From positions 1-64,000 of the forward strand of contig NZ_WBMT01000008.1 of the NCBI RefSeq assembly GCF_008923185.1: 64,000 bases of DNA. The letters run 5' to 3'. The stretch's first letter is position 1; every line of letters starts with the position of its first letter. A model generated the notes under the pieces. That model saw only the letters and a program-made list of their open reading frames with translations. It did no database searches and was not told where the DNA came from. Position numbers and translations under genes: made by a program. Below, piece by piece: positions 26,638 through 35,655 of this stretch. Source of the stretch: Actinomadura rudentiformis (GTDB taxonomy: Bacteria > Actinomycetota > Actinomycetes > Streptosporangiales > Streptosporangiaceae).

Positions 26638-27669
26638 ATGAGAATCGGGATCGTCGGGGCCACCGGCCAGGTGGGTGGCGTCATGCTCAGGATCCTGGCC
26701 GAACGCAACTTCCCGGTGGACGAGCTGCGGCTTTTCGCCTCCGCCCGTTCGGCCGGAAAGACCATCCCGTGGCAGGGCGGCGAGGTGACGGTCGAGGACG
26801 CGGAGACCGCCGACTTCGCCGGTCTCGACATCGTGCTCTTCTCCGCCGGCAAGACCAGCTCCAAGGCACTGGCGCCCAAGGTGGCCGCCGCCGGTGCCGT
26901 GGTGATCGACAACTCGTCCGGGTGGCGGATGGACCCCGAGGTGCCGTTGGTCGTCTCGGAGGTCAACCCCCACGCGGCGGCCGTACGGCCCAAGGGGATC
27001 ATCGCCAACCCCAACTGCACCACCATGGCGGCCATGCCGGTGTTGCGCCCTCTGCACGAGGAGGCCGGGCTTGAGGCGCTCGTCGTCGCCACGTACCAGG
27101 CGGTCTCCGGCAGCGGCCTGAGCGGCGTCGCCGAACTGCACGAGCAGGCCCGCAAGGTCGTGGACGGCGCCGACCGGCTCACCCACGACGGCTCTGCTGT
27201 GGACTTCCCGGACCCGCAGGTGTACGTACGCCCGATCGTGTTCAACGTCCTGCCGATGGCGGGCTCGATCGTGGACGACGGGCTGAACGAGACCGACGAG
27301 GAGCAGAAGCTCCGCAACGAGAGCCGCAAGATCCTCGATATCCCCGCTCTCAAGGTGTCGGGGACCTGCGTTCGCGTGCCGGTCTTCAGCGGCCACTCGC
27401 TCCAGATCAACGCGCGCTTCAGCCGGCCGATCAGCCCCGAGCAGGCGACCGAGCTGCTCTCGACCGCGCCCGGTGTGACACTGTCGGACATCCCCACGCC
27501 GCTCCAGGCCGCCGGGCAGGACCCGACGTTCGTCGGCCGCATCCGGCGCGACGAGACGGTCGAGAACGGCCTGGCGCTCTTCTGCTCGGGCGACAACCTC
27601 CGCAAGGGCGCGGCCCTCAACGCCGTCCAGATCGCCGAGCTGATCGCCGCCGAACTCGCCACCAGCTGA
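26638..27669 (+). CDS. asd: Aspartate-semialdehyde dehydrogenase
   Basis: This 343-residue enzyme reduces aspartyl phosphate to aspartate semialdehyde with NADPH, the branch point toward lysine/DAP, threonine and methionine. Visible motifs are the N-terminal nucleotide site IVGATGQVGGVML, the catalytic NPNCTTMAAM with the active-site Cys, and VSGSGLSGVAEL. The SGTCVRVPVFSGHS segment is also typical. ATG with GAGGGAGCGG upstream. Aspartokinase, usually the neighbour in actinobacteria, is not in this window. Confidence 0.97.
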   Translation: MRIGIVGATGQVGGVMLRILAERNFPVDELRLFASARSAGKTIPWQGGEVTVEDAETADFAGLDIVLFSAGKTSSKALAPKVAAAGAVVIDNSSGWRMDPEVPLVVSEVNPHAAAVRPKGIIANPNCTTMAAMPVLRPLHEEAGLEALVVATYQAVSGSGLSGVAELHEQARKVVDGADRLTHDGSAVDFPDPQVYVRPIVFNVLPMAGSIVDDGLNETDEEQKLRNESRKILDIPALKVSGTCVRVPVFSGHSLQINARFSRPISPEQATELLSTAPGVTLSDIPTPLQAAGQDPTFVGRIRRDETVENGLALFCSGDNLRKGAALNAVQIAELIAAELATS

Positions 27670-27810
27670 TCCGCAGCTCGCACCGCCCAATCACGCCCGC
27701 CGCTCCTGATCCCGTCCGGATCGCCCGGTTTGTGTGACGGCGCCGGAACACGTCCGCGGTCGCTCGATAGTCCGGCGGCGCCCGGCGCTGCCTGTGCGGC
27801 TGTGCCGCTC

Positions 27811-28330
27811 GATCGCTTGGGCTGAGCACCGTCAGGTGAGGGCCTGATCATGCCCGGCAGTGCCGATCCATGGCTGGTGGTGTCGCTGGCGTACGTCTGG
27901 TGGCGGTGACTGATCCATGTCAGATGGCATCGGCTCAGGCATGGCGGCGCCCTGGTTGTCCGTCGGCGTCCGGCCCCGGCTGCGTGGCCTGCGGGGCTTG
28001 ATCGCTTGGCTGAGCACTGTCAGGTGGGAGACCTGATCACGCCTGGCAGCGTCGGCGTAGATGGACCAGGGCGATCAGGGTGCCGTTGCCAGGGGTGACA
28101 GGACGGTCGCCGCGCCGCCGATGGCGGCGCGCAGGGCGTCGGCGACGTCCAGGTGATGGCGTTGGCGTGGCTAGGATCGCTTCTGGAGTGCCAGATCATG
28201 CCCCTCAGCGCTGATCCATGGCTGGTGGTGTCCCTGGCGCAGGTCTGGTGGCGGTGACTGATCCATGTCGGACGACATCGGCTCAGGCGTGGCGGCGCCC
28301 GGTTCGTGGCGTCCCTGAACTGATCACCCT
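27811..28330. repeat. Long degenerate direct repeat in a gene-free region
   Basis: Blocks starting near 27811, 27999 and 28173 share GATCGCTT, a TGATCATGCC or TGATCACGCC core, and, in the first and third, about 100 nearly matching bases: TGATCCATGGCTGGTGGTGT, a GGTCTGGTGGCGGTGACTG-like run and CATCGGCTCAGGC. The middle copy is shortened. No frame in 27670-28528 looks protein-coding. TGATC sites recur in all copies. Its role is unknown; an RNA or protein-binding array is possible. Confidence 0.7.
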
Positions 28331-28528
28331 CGGTGTCTGGACTGCATCTGGCAGTAATTGCGCCATGGCCAGCGCTGCCGGCCTCCCGGTGTTGCCCCCG
28401 CTGTCGGCGGCCTGTGGCGCCTGGCGGTGGCTTGCGGCGCGTGATGGTGGCTTGCGGCGCCTGACTGGCGCCTGGGCGTGGCGGTTCTTCGTTGCCCAGG
28501 CGTGTTGGCGCCGTCCGCTCGGTTCGGG

Positions 28529-28747
28529 TCAGGCGGAGCGGCTGCCTCGGACCTGGAGGGTGCCCAGGAGGCGGGCGGTGCTTTCCGCGATCTCCTGAAC
28601 GGCGCGGTCGAACGCCTCGGCGTTGTGGGCGGCGGGGGCGCGGAAGCCAGAGATCTTGCGGACGTACTGGAGCGCGGCGGCCCGCATGTCCTCCTCGGTG
28701 ACGTCCTCGGTGAACGGCGGGCGAAGCGTCTTGATGCTGCGGCACAT
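28529..28747 (-). CDS. DUF2277 family protein
   Basis: A 72-residue protein beginning MCRSIKTL and containing EDMRAAALQYVRKISGF and HNAEAFDRAVQEIAEST, the full DUF2277 pattern. This small cytoplasmic family is common in actinobacteria and has no assigned role. The Met-Cys-Arg N-terminus fixes the start; an in-frame extension upstream is not conserved. Confidence 0.9.
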   Translation of the reverse strand: MCRSIKTLRPPFTEDVTEEDMRAAALQYVRKISGFRAPAAHNAEAFDRAVQEIAESTARLLGTLQVRGSRSA

Positions 28748-28943
28748 GCACCCATTGTCCCCCCTGGGTGATCCATCTGCCTGCTCGCGCAGATCCAATT
28801 ATCCAGATGTCCACGATCGCCTGGACAAAGGCCTTGAGGGCTCAGGACCGCACGGAGCCGTGTCATCCTGGCCATTCCCCTCACAGCAAGATCGCCCAAG
28901 GTACCCCTCTGCGGGAGGGGAGTTCTCTCCTCAAGGAGATCAA

Positions 28944-29327
28944 TTGCGCATCCGAACGATTACCACCACGATCGCGGCGACCGCCGCCGCGGCGAGCACA
29001 CTTGTCATCGCCAGCCCCGCCGAAGCGGCCGCCAAGCCAAACGTGTCCATCCCCGGCGCGTACGGTTCCTTCGACAAGAAGGGCGACGTCTTCTGCCTGA
29101 CCGACACCCTCAAGGGCAGCACATACGCCTCGCTGGAGTGGACCACCGGCACGAAGGGCGGCCGCGGCAAGCTCGTCAACAAGAAGGGCTACAAGAAGAC
29201 GGTCTGCAAGAGCTTCGCGAAGCAGGTGCACGAGCGCAGCGACATCTGGTTCCGGGTCTGGACGCACGCGCGTGGCTCCGGCACTCCGGTCAACCTCTCG
29301 GACCTGAAAAAGACGCGCACCAGCTGA
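28944..29327 (+). CDS. Small secreted protein
   Basis: 127 residues. TTG at 28944 is the start: AAGGAG lies five bases upstream and the product then begins with a Sec signal (LRIRTITTTIAATAAAAST to SPAEAAA). The mature domain has two Cys (DVFCLTD and KTVCKSF) that could form a disulphide, and a YASLEWTTG / WFRVWTHARGSG beta pattern. Family not recognised. The next gene, also a small secreted protein with two Cys, starts 33 bp downstream, so they are probably co-transcribed. Confidence 0.82.
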   Translation: MRIRTITTTIAATAAAASTLVIASPAEAAAKPNVSIPGAYGSFDKKGDVFCLTDTLKGSTYASLEWTTGTKGGRGKLVNKKGYKKTVCKSFAKQVHERSDIWFRVWTHARGSGTPVNLSDLKKTRTS

Positions 29328-29360
29328 CGTCAAAGCCCTACTGACAAGGAGACCGAACGC

Positions 29361-29822
29361 ATGAGCCTCCGTACCCGTATCGGCGCAGTCCTCGCCAGCG
29401 CCGTGGTCGCCTCCGGCCTGGTCGTCGCCGTTCCCGGCACCGCGAACGCGGGCGCCTATGGCTGCGCCGGCAAGTTCATCAAGTCTTGGCCCGTGCATTC
29501 CATGTGGCGGACCCTCGGCGACGTCCGGCTGTACTACAACCCCAAGACGAAGACGAGCTGCGCGGTCGTGGTCAAGCGCAAGGCCTACCGCGACAAGAAG
29601 ACCAGCATGTCCGTCAGGCTCTACAACCAGACCTGGGCCGGGGACAACTCGAACAAGTACAACGTCGACACCGACTCCGGGAAGTTCAAGCACTACGCCG
29701 GGCCGGTGAAGGTCCGCGGCAAGTCCAGCAAGGGCAAGAAGTACAAGGTCACGATCTGGGCGGACATCTCCTACGGCGGTGAGCGCGGCCGCCGCGACGT
29801 CAGCGGCGTCTGGTCCCACTGA
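29361..29822 (+). CDS. Small secreted protein
   Basis: 153 residues with a clear Sec signal (MSLRTRIGAVLASAVVASG to TANAGA) and AAGGAG upstream. The mature part contains YGCAGKF and TSCAVVVKRKAY, two Cys likely paired, then a basic, Tyr/Lys-rich beta region (VRLYNQTWAGD, KYKVTIWADISYGG). Its pattern of signal, two Cys and basic strands resembles the preceding gene, suggesting a related pair. Function unknown. Confidence 0.85.
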   Translation: MSLRTRIGAVLASAVVASGLVVAVPGTANAGAYGCAGKFIKSWPVHSMWRTLGDVRLYYNPKTKTSCAVVVKRKAYRDKKTSMSVRLYNQTWAGDNSNKYNVDTDSGKFKHYAGPVKVRGKSSKGKKYKVTIWADISYGGERGRRDVSGVWSH

Positions 29823-29852
29823 CGCAGGTCATGCCTGTCCTTGTCCTGGACG

Positions 29853-29907
29853 CCTCGCGAGAACGGCCCGTCCCCGGCGCGGGAGACAGGCCGTTCTCGG
29901 CGCGAGG
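29853..29907. terminator. Strong hairpin between convergent genes
   Basis: CCTCGCGAGAACGGCC pairs with GGCCGTTCTCGGCGCGAGG with a three-base bulge around a 20-base loop. It sits between the secreted protein gene (ends 29822) and the aminopeptidase gene (ends 29912), so probably serves both. Confidence 0.7.
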
Positions 29908-29911
29908 GCCG

Positions 29912-30440
29912 TCAGGATCTGGTGATCTTGATGTTATCTATGCCTGCCTCGACGAGGCTGCCGCCGCTGGCGTCGGCGGCGTCGACGAGGATGCGGACGG
30001 TCTGGCCCGCGTAGGCGGAGATGTTGGCGGTGGCCGTCTGCCAGGAGGCGGAACGGTTGGACGCCGCGCCCGTGGTGTTGAGCACGGTGGTCGAGCCGCT
30101 GGAGCCGACGACCCGGACGCGTACGTAGTCGGCACTGGAGGCGTTGTTGAGATGCCCCAGGTACCAGGAGAACGACAGGCTCAGCGTTCCGGTCGGCAGT
30201 GTGATCGCACCTGACTGGATGCTGGAGATGCCTCCGTCCAGGTCGTTCTCGCCGACGGATGCACCAGCTGAGGCGCCGGTGACGAGGCTGTTGCTGCCGC
30301 CCGCGGCGGCCAGCTGGAGGCTGGTGCCCGAGCTGCTGGTGGCCTGCGCGGCGCCGCGCTCGAACCGTCCGGCTGTGGCGGTGTCGGAGCTGGAGGGGTT
30401 GGCGGTCCAGCCCTTGTCGGTCTCCAGATCGTCGGTGTAG
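29912..30440 (-). repeat. C-terminal domain repeat, copy 1
   Basis: About 520 bp encoding the beta-sandwich appendage of the aminopeptidase, closely matching 31653-32180. One run of about 80 identical bases starts near 30108. Confidence 0.85.
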
Positions 30441-31531
30441 ACGGTCTCGCCGGGCGGCTGGCCCGTTCCGGCGAGGTTCCACACCGCGTACGCGAGCGCG
30501 TCGCCGTGACGGTCGAGGGTGGTGTCGTTGATGTTCGCGGTGGTGTCGCAGGACCGGTGGTAGCAGCGGTCGAACGCCTGTCCGGCGGTGCCGCCCCACA
30601 GCTGGGCCTGGGCCGAGCTCTTGATCCCTTCGGCTCCGGTGAACATGCCGCCGGCCGCGATCCCGTAGCGGATGAAGCCGCCGTAGTCCGAACGACCGTC
30701 GAACGCGGTGTCCCGCACCGGCACGTTGATCGAGGTGAAGTACGCGCGGAACGTGTTCTCGATCTCGGCGGAGCCGGCCGGGCCGCCGCTGCCGCTGGAG
30801 CCGTCGCCGTCATAGGAGAAGTAGCCCGGGTTGGGCGACCCGACCATGTCGTAGTTCAGATAGCCCTTGATCTTCGCGCGCTCCGTGGCGCCCAGGTTGT
30901 TGGTGTAGTAGTTGGACCCGATGAGGCCCAGTTCCTCGGCGCCCCACCAGCCGAACCGCAGGTGCTTGGCGGGCTGGAAGTTCTCCCGGGCCACCGCGAG
31001 GGCGACTTCGAGAACGGCGGCCGAGCCGGAGCCGTTGTCGTTGATGCCGGGTCCGGCGCTCACGCTGTCCAGGTGGGAACCGGACATGAGCACCTGGTTG
31101 GGGTCCCCCCCGGGCCAGTCGGCGATGAGGTTGTAGCCGGTGGCGCCGTTGGAGGTGAACGACTGGATGGTGGTCGTGTAGCCGGCCGCGTCCAACCTGC
31201 CCTTCACGTAGTCGAGCGAGGCCCGGTAGCCCGGACGCCCGTGGGCCCGGTTGCCGCCGTTGTTCGTCGCGATGGTCTGGAACTGGTTCAGATGGGCCTT
31301 GAGGTTGGCGAGCGGGATGTCCGGCGCAGCCGCCGCCTTGGCGGATCCGGCCTGCGCGATCAACCTGGCTCGCGCGGCTTGTGCAACTTGTGCGGCTTGC
31401 GCGGTCTGTGCGGCTTGCGCGGCCGCCGTCTGGGCGGACGGGGCGGACGTGGTCGCTGCGGCGGCGCCGCTGAAGAGGGTGGCGAGGGTCAGGGTGACCG
31501 CCCCCGCGGTCGCTAGTACGCGCGATCTCAT
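29912..31531 (-). CDS. Secreted M28 aminopeptidase with C-terminal beta domain
   Basis: 539 residues from MRSRVLATAG, with GGAGG six bases upstream. A signal peptide and an Ala/Gln-rich spacer precede an M28 zinc aminopeptidase of the Streptomyces griseus type: GSHLDSVSAGPGINDNGSG (first His/Asp ligands), WGAEELGLIGS (catalytic Glu pair), NYDMVGSPN, and the C-terminal HRSCDTTANIND. A beta-sandwich appendage of about 165 residues follows from YTDDLETDKGW to NIKITRS. It is almost identical in DNA to the end of the neighbouring M4 protease. The enzyme removes N-terminal residues from extracellular peptides. Confidence 0.95.
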   Translation of the reverse strand: MRSRVLATAGAVTLTLATLFSGAAAATTSAPSAQTAAAQAAQTAQAAQVAQAARARLIAQAGSAKAAAAPDIPLANLKAHLNQFQTIATNNGGNRAHGRPGYRASLDYVKGRLDAAGYTTTIQSFTSNGATGYNLIADWPGGDPNQVLMSGSHLDSVSAGPGINDNGSGSAAVLEVALAVARENFQPAKHLRFGWWGAEELGLIGSNYYTNNLGATERAKIKGYLNYDMVGSPNPGYFSYDGDGSSGSGGPAGSAEIENTFRAYFTSINVPVRDTAFDGRSDYGGFIRYGIAAGGMFTGAEGIKSSAQAQLWGGTAGQAFDRCYHRSCDTTANINDTTLDRHGDALAYAVWNLAGTGQPPGETVYTDDLETDKGWTANPSSSDTATAGRFERGAAQATSSSGTSLQLAAAGGSNSLVTGASAGASVGENDLDGGISSIQSGAITLPTGTLSLSFSWYLGHLNNASSADYVRVRVVGSSGSTTVLNTTGAASNRSASWQTATANISAYAGQTVRILVDAADASGGSLVEAGIDNIKITRS

Positions 31532-31652
31532 GCGTTCCTCCGAGTTGTCCGAGGGGGATGCCGGCTCGTGGCGGAGCCACCTGGGGAGGTGGTGCGCCTG
31601 GAAGGGGGGCCATGGGCGTGCGACCCGCCACGAGCCGGCGGCCATGGGGCGA

Positions 31653-32180
31653 TCAGGACTTGGTGATCCTTACGTTGTCTATGCCCGCCTCGACGAGGCT
31701 GGCACCACTGGCGTCGGCGGCGTCGACGAGGATGCGGACGGTCTGGCCCGCGTAGGCGGAGATGTCGGCCGTTGCGGTCGCCCACGTGGCGGAACGGTTG
31801 GACGCTGCACCCGTGGTGTTGAGCACGGTGGTCGAGCCGCTGGAGCCAACGACCCGGACGCGTACGTAGTCGGCACTGGAGGCGTTGTTGAGATGCCCCA
31901 GGTACCAGGAGAACGACAGGCTCAGCGTCCCGGCCGGCAGCGTGATCGCCCCTGACTGGATGCTCGAGACGCCGCCGTCGAGGTCGTTGGCGCCCGCGGC
32001 CGTTCCGGCCTGGAGACCGGTGGCCAGGGAGTTGCTGCCACCGGCGGGCGCGAGTTGCAGGTTGGTGCCCGAGTAGGTCGTGGCCTGCGCGGTGCCGCGC
32101 GACCACTGACCGGCGGTGGCGGTGTCCGAGCTGGACGGGTTGGCCGTCCAGCCGGTGCTGCTCTCGAAGTCGTCTGAGTA
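31653..32180 (-). repeat. C-terminal domain repeat, copy 2
   Basis: Matching copy at the end of the M4 protease gene. Similarity stays high at synonymous sites, which points to recent duplication or gene conversion rather than only shared ancestry. Confidence 0.85.
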
Positions 32181-34070
32181 GACCGTGGCCGGTCCGCCCG
32201 TGCCGACGGTGAGCGTGTACGTGGCCGTACGGTCGACGCTGGCGCCGTCACCGAGGACCGTGATCGTGTACGTGCCGTTCGCGGTGCCGGCGGGCACGTT
32301 GACCGTCATCGTGGACGACTGCCCCGAGGTCACCGAGGCAGGGGAGAACGAGACGGTCGGGCCGCCCGGGCTGCTGGTGGCCGACAGTGCCACGGCCTGA
32401 GCGCTGCCCGCGGTCGTGGCCGTGGTGACCGTCGCGGTCGTCGAGCCACCGGCCTGCGCGCTTCCGGAGCCCGGGTTCAGCGAGATCGAGAAGTCGTTCT
32501 GCTGCGTTCCGCACGCCGCCTCACCGGACTGCGCGGGGACGCTGACCGCCGCCCACGCCGCCTTGACCGCGTTGCACTCGGTCGCGGAGCCCGGGTAGAG
32601 CTGCAGCGCCGCGTTGATCGTCTCGATCCGCGCCCGCGCGTGGCTCCATGCCGTGACCTTGCGGTTCAGGCCGCCCATGAAGATGGCGCCGGCCTTCTGC
32701 ACGCCGATGCCGGTGACGGTCGAGTTGTTGCAGGTCGGGCTGCTCGGCTTGCCGCCGCCCGGATTCGAGCCCTCGGCCAGCAGGTAGAACCAGTGGTTCT
32801 GCGGACCGGCGGCCGCGTGCACCTCGGTGCTCGGGATCGAAGAGGAGTAGCAGTTGGGGTCGCCTTCGGCGGACGGGTTGTACATGTTGCGGATCTCGCC
32901 GCTGCCGACCAGGTCGACCTCCTCGCCGACCAGGTAGTCCGGCGGGTCGAGGCTGGCGGGCTCGTTCATGTAGAACTCGGTCAGCGCGCCGAAGATGTCG
33001 CCGGCCGACTCGTTCAGGCCGCCCTTCTCGTTCCCGCTACCGCCGCTGGAGCCGCCAGGGGTGGTCTGGAAGATGGCGTGGCCGTACTCGTGAGCGACGA
33101 CGTCGGTCGGGGTGACCTGCTTCGTGCCGGCCTGGTTGCGGCCGAAGCTGGTGTAACTGCCGTTCCAGAACGCGTTCGCCTGGTTGAGCCCGACGCGCGC
33201 CGGGAAGCCGCCGCCGGTGCCGTTGATGCCGTTGCGCCCCAGCCAGGCGCCCAGCATGTCCCATTCCTTCTGCACGGCGTAGAGGGCGTCGACGCAGGCG
33301 GTCTCCAGGTTGGTGCCGCTTCCGTTGCCCCACGCGCTGTCGGGACCGGTGAACGTGGCGCCGTTCTGGCCGCCGCAGCGGATGCCGGAACGGGTCGGGT
33401 CCGACATCTCGGTCGCCGCGGTGCTGACGTCGATGGTGCCGTGGTAGTGGCTCACGTCGTCGGCGACGTCCGCGACCTCGTCCCAGGTCTGGACGACCTT
33501 GCCGGTCTTCGCGTCCACGAAGACGTGCAGCTTGGTCGGCGCCTTCTTCTGCAGGCCCTCGACGACCGTCTCGTACGCCAGCCGGCCGGAGCCTTCGGCG
33601 ATCACGGTCAGACGCGGCGTGCTCGCCGAGGTCACCTTCGTGATCTGGGCGCGCGAGGTCTTGGCGGCCTGCGTGGCCGACACCGTGGCCTTGGTACCGA
33701 CGTTGAGCTTCTGGCGCTGGGCGACCGAGGTGCTCAGCACCGCACCGGTGGAGTTGGTCGTCACCACGAAGTCGCCGCCGTACACCGGCAGCCCGTTGTA
33801 GGTGCGCTCGTACGCGACGTACTGCAGGCCGTTGAGGCCCGAGACGACGGACTTGCGGACGATCCTGTCCTTGGAGGCCTTGCGGAAGGCGGTCGGCTTG
33901 GCGACGACGATCCGGTCGGCGGAGGCCGCGGCGACCTGCTTGGGGTCGGGCTTGGCCGAGAGGGTGACGGTGGGGGCCGTGCCGGGCGAAGCGTGGACGG
34001 GCGCGGACATGGCCACGGCGAGACCGGCGGCGGTGACGGCCGCCGGCCAGAGCGCGGTCAAACGTCTCAC
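31653..34070 (-). CDS. Secreted M4 (thermolysin-type) metalloprotease
   Basis: 805 residues. GTG at 34070 has AAGGAG upstream. Order of parts: signal peptide, FTP/PepSY-type propeptide (GLQYVAYERTYNGLPVYGGD; DAKTGKVVQTWDEV), peptidase M4 with HEYGH zinc site and the LNESAGDIFG glutamate ligand, and an M4 C-terminal helical region with WFYLLAEGSNP. A short Ig-like segment (GTYTITVLGDGASVDR) and the 165-residue beta appendage shared with the M28 enzyme follow. It is made as an inactive precursor and matures outside the cell. Together with the aminopeptidase it would digest extracellular protein. Confidence 0.96.
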   Translation of the reverse strand: MRRLTALWPAAVTAAGLAVAMSAPVHASPGTAPTVTLSAKPDPKQVAAASADRIVVAKPTAFRKASKDRIVRKSVVSGLNGLQYVAYERTYNGLPVYGGDFVVTTNSTGAVLSTSVAQRQKLNVGTKATVSATQAAKTSRAQITKVTSASTPRLTVIAEGSGRLAYETVVEGLQKKAPTKLHVFVDAKTGKVVQTWDEVADVADDVSHYHGTIDVSTAATEMSDPTRSGIRCGGQNGATFTGPDSAWGNGSGTNLETACVDALYAVQKEWDMLGAWLGRNGINGTGGGFPARVGLNQANAFWNGSYTSFGRNQAGTKQVTPTDVVAHEYGHAIFQTTPGGSSGGSGNEKGGLNESAGDIFGALTEFYMNEPASLDPPDYLVGEEVDLVGSGEIRNMYNPSAEGDPNCYSSSIPSTEVHAAAGPQNHWFYLLAEGSNPGGGKPSSPTCNNSTVTGIGVQKAGAIFMGGLNRKVTAWSHARARIETINAALQLYPGSATECNAVKAAWAAVSVPAQSGEAACGTQQNDFSISLNPGSGSAQAGGSTTATVTTATTAGSAQAVALSATSSPGGPTVSFSPASVTSGQSSTMTVNVPAGTANGTYTITVLGDGASVDRTATYTLTVGTGGPATVYSDDFESSTGWTANPSSSDTATAGQWSRGTAQATTYSGTNLQLAPAGGSNSLATGLQAGTAAGANDLDGGVSSIQSGAITLPAGTLSLSFSWYLGHLNNASSADYVRVRVVGSSGSTTVLNTTGAASNRSATWATATADISAYAGQTVRILVDAADASGASLVEAGIDNVRITKS

Positions 34071-34545
34071 AGACTGCTCCTTCTACGGGCCGGGCAGGGG
34101 CGGCCCTCGGAGGTCCTTGTGGGAACGCTCCGCGAGACTTCGGCGACCGCCCGGCAAGGGCTGGAGGAGATTCCCGCAGGGGTGTGCAGCGCGGATGCGG
34201 CCAAGCGGGGGACGGCCGCATCCGCGAGCACCCGTGGCGGGAGCGGGTGCTCGGCGCGAGGATCGGAACCCGCACCACACAGGGGGAGGGACAGGGGATA
34301 ACGAGCGGTTCATCCGGATGAGCTGTCGAGAAGTGCACCCCGTGCGCCGCTTCGCGTCAACGCATCCATGTCCTACTGGATTTTCAACTTTTGTGAAAAA
34401 TTCTCTGAATAGCCTGAATCTGTGGCCTGAACAGCGAGAACGACCGCGCCATCAGGGCCGGAGGGCCGTGATGACGCGGTCGCTGAGGGTGCTGGTGAAC
34501 GGCGAGATCGTTCCCGGCGTGACGTCAGGACGATCTGTCAGTGGC
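34071..34545. other. Gene-free stretch
   Basis: Contains the upstream region of the M4 protease gene. A less GC-rich patch with TTTTCAACTTTTGTGAAAAATT occurs near 34380-34405. No gene seen. Confidence 0.5.
34442..34481 (-). terminator. Hairpin after the esterase gene
   Basis: GACCGCGCCATCA and TGATGACGCGGTC pair with one mismatch around a 14-base GC-rich loop. It lies 65 bp beyond the stop of the minus-strand esterase gene. No T tract. Confidence 0.5.
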
Positions 34546-35586
34546 TCATGACGTCTCGCCGGGTGCGATTCGACGGCAGAGCCAGGCGAGGGCCAAGGGA
34601 TAGCGGTAGTCGATACCGCCGTGCGCCGCGTCGAACAGCTCGAAGTGGATCACGTCCTCCTTGACCCCGGCGTCGAGCAGCGCCTGCCGGAACGCCTGCG
34701 CGGCCACGTCGAGGTACCACTCGTCGCGGGTGCCGCCGTCGATCCAGATCGCCCGCTGGGAGAGCATCGCGTCGGCGTGGCGCGGCACCATCCGGACCGG
34801 GTCCAGGTCGAGCCACCGCTGCCAGACCTCCGGCCGGAGCACACCCGTGACCGTGTCGAACGGCAACTCCAGGGACCCGTCCTCGCGGGCCGTGTAGGAG
34901 GCGGTGTAGCCGAGGACTTCGAGCAGCTTCCCGTCCTCCTCCTTGGTGAACGACACCCGCGACTTGAAGTCGTTCCACCAGTTCATGATGTCGCCCTCGT
35001 ACGCGCGCAGGTGGCGCACGACGTCGCCGAAGTCGCTCATGTAGCAGTACTCGAACAGGGCGTCGCCGGCGTGCGTGGCCAGCGCGCCGAACAGGTCGGG
35101 CCGCAACATCGGCGTGATCATCGCGCCGTAACCACCGCTGGACTTGCCGCTGATCGCCCGGTGGTCGCGGTCGGCGAGCGTCCGGTAGCGCGCGTCCACC
35201 CACGGCACGATCTCGTCGCAGATGTACGAGTGGTAGCGGCCGGTGCCGGGCGAATCCAGGTACTGGCTGCCGCCGTACGAGGTCCACGCGTCGACGTACA
35301 CCATGATCGCGGGAGGCGCCTCGCCGCGTGCGAACACGGCGTCCGCGAGCTCCGGGAAGGGCTGCCGGAAGGGCATGCGGTTGCGCCACATCTCCACGTG
35401 GCCGGTGAAACCCTGGATCACGTACACCGTGGGATAGCGGCGTTCCGGGTCGTCGTCGTACCCCGGCGGCACGTACACCCAGAGCGGCCGCTCGTGCGGG
35501 TCGCCCAGCGGGTTGTCGCGCAACAGGTCACTGCTGAACAGGTGTTCGTCGAGGCGTCCGGCGAACTCGGTGGACCACGGCAGCAT
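34546..35586 (-). CDS. Alpha/beta-hydrolase esterase (esterase D/enterochelin-esterase type)
   Basis: 346 residues, cytoplasmic, starting MLPWSTEF with AAAGGAG upstream. It has the layout of the esterase-fold family: RPLWVYVPPGYDDDP, YPTVYVIQGFTGHVEMW, the nucleophile elbow SGKSSGGYGAM with the central Ser, and a late HGGIDYRYP carrying the catalytic His. Substrate is unknown; relatives hydrolyse siderophore or acyl esters. It lies 70 bp from, and divergent to, the cyclophilin gene. Confidence 0.88.
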   Translation of the reverse strand: MLPWSTEFAGRLDEHLFSSDLLRDNPLGDPHERPLWVYVPPGYDDDPERRYPTVYVIQGFTGHVEMWRNRMPFRQPFPELADAVFARGEAPPAIMVYVDAWTSYGGSQYLDSPGTGRYHSYICDEIVPWVDARYRTLADRDHRAISGKSSGGYGAMITPMLRPDLFGALATHAGDALFEYCYMSDFGDVVRHLRAYEGDIMNWWNDFKSRVSFTKEEDGKLLEVLGYTASYTAREDGSLELPFDTVTGVLRPEVWQRWLDLDPVRMVPRHADAMLSQRAIWIDGGTRDEWYLDVAAQAFRQALLDAGVKEDVIHFELFDAAHGGIDYRYPLALAWLCRRIAPGETS

Positions 35587-35655
35587 GCGTTCTCCTTTGT
35601 TTCGTCGGTATTTGCCAGTATCGCCAGAGGTAAACGATCACTAGGTTGAGACGAC

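Noticed and set aside
27670..28528. CRISPR-like array
   Set aside because: Repeat blocks are ~100 bp, degenerate and only three; no short repeat with uniform spacers and no cas genes.
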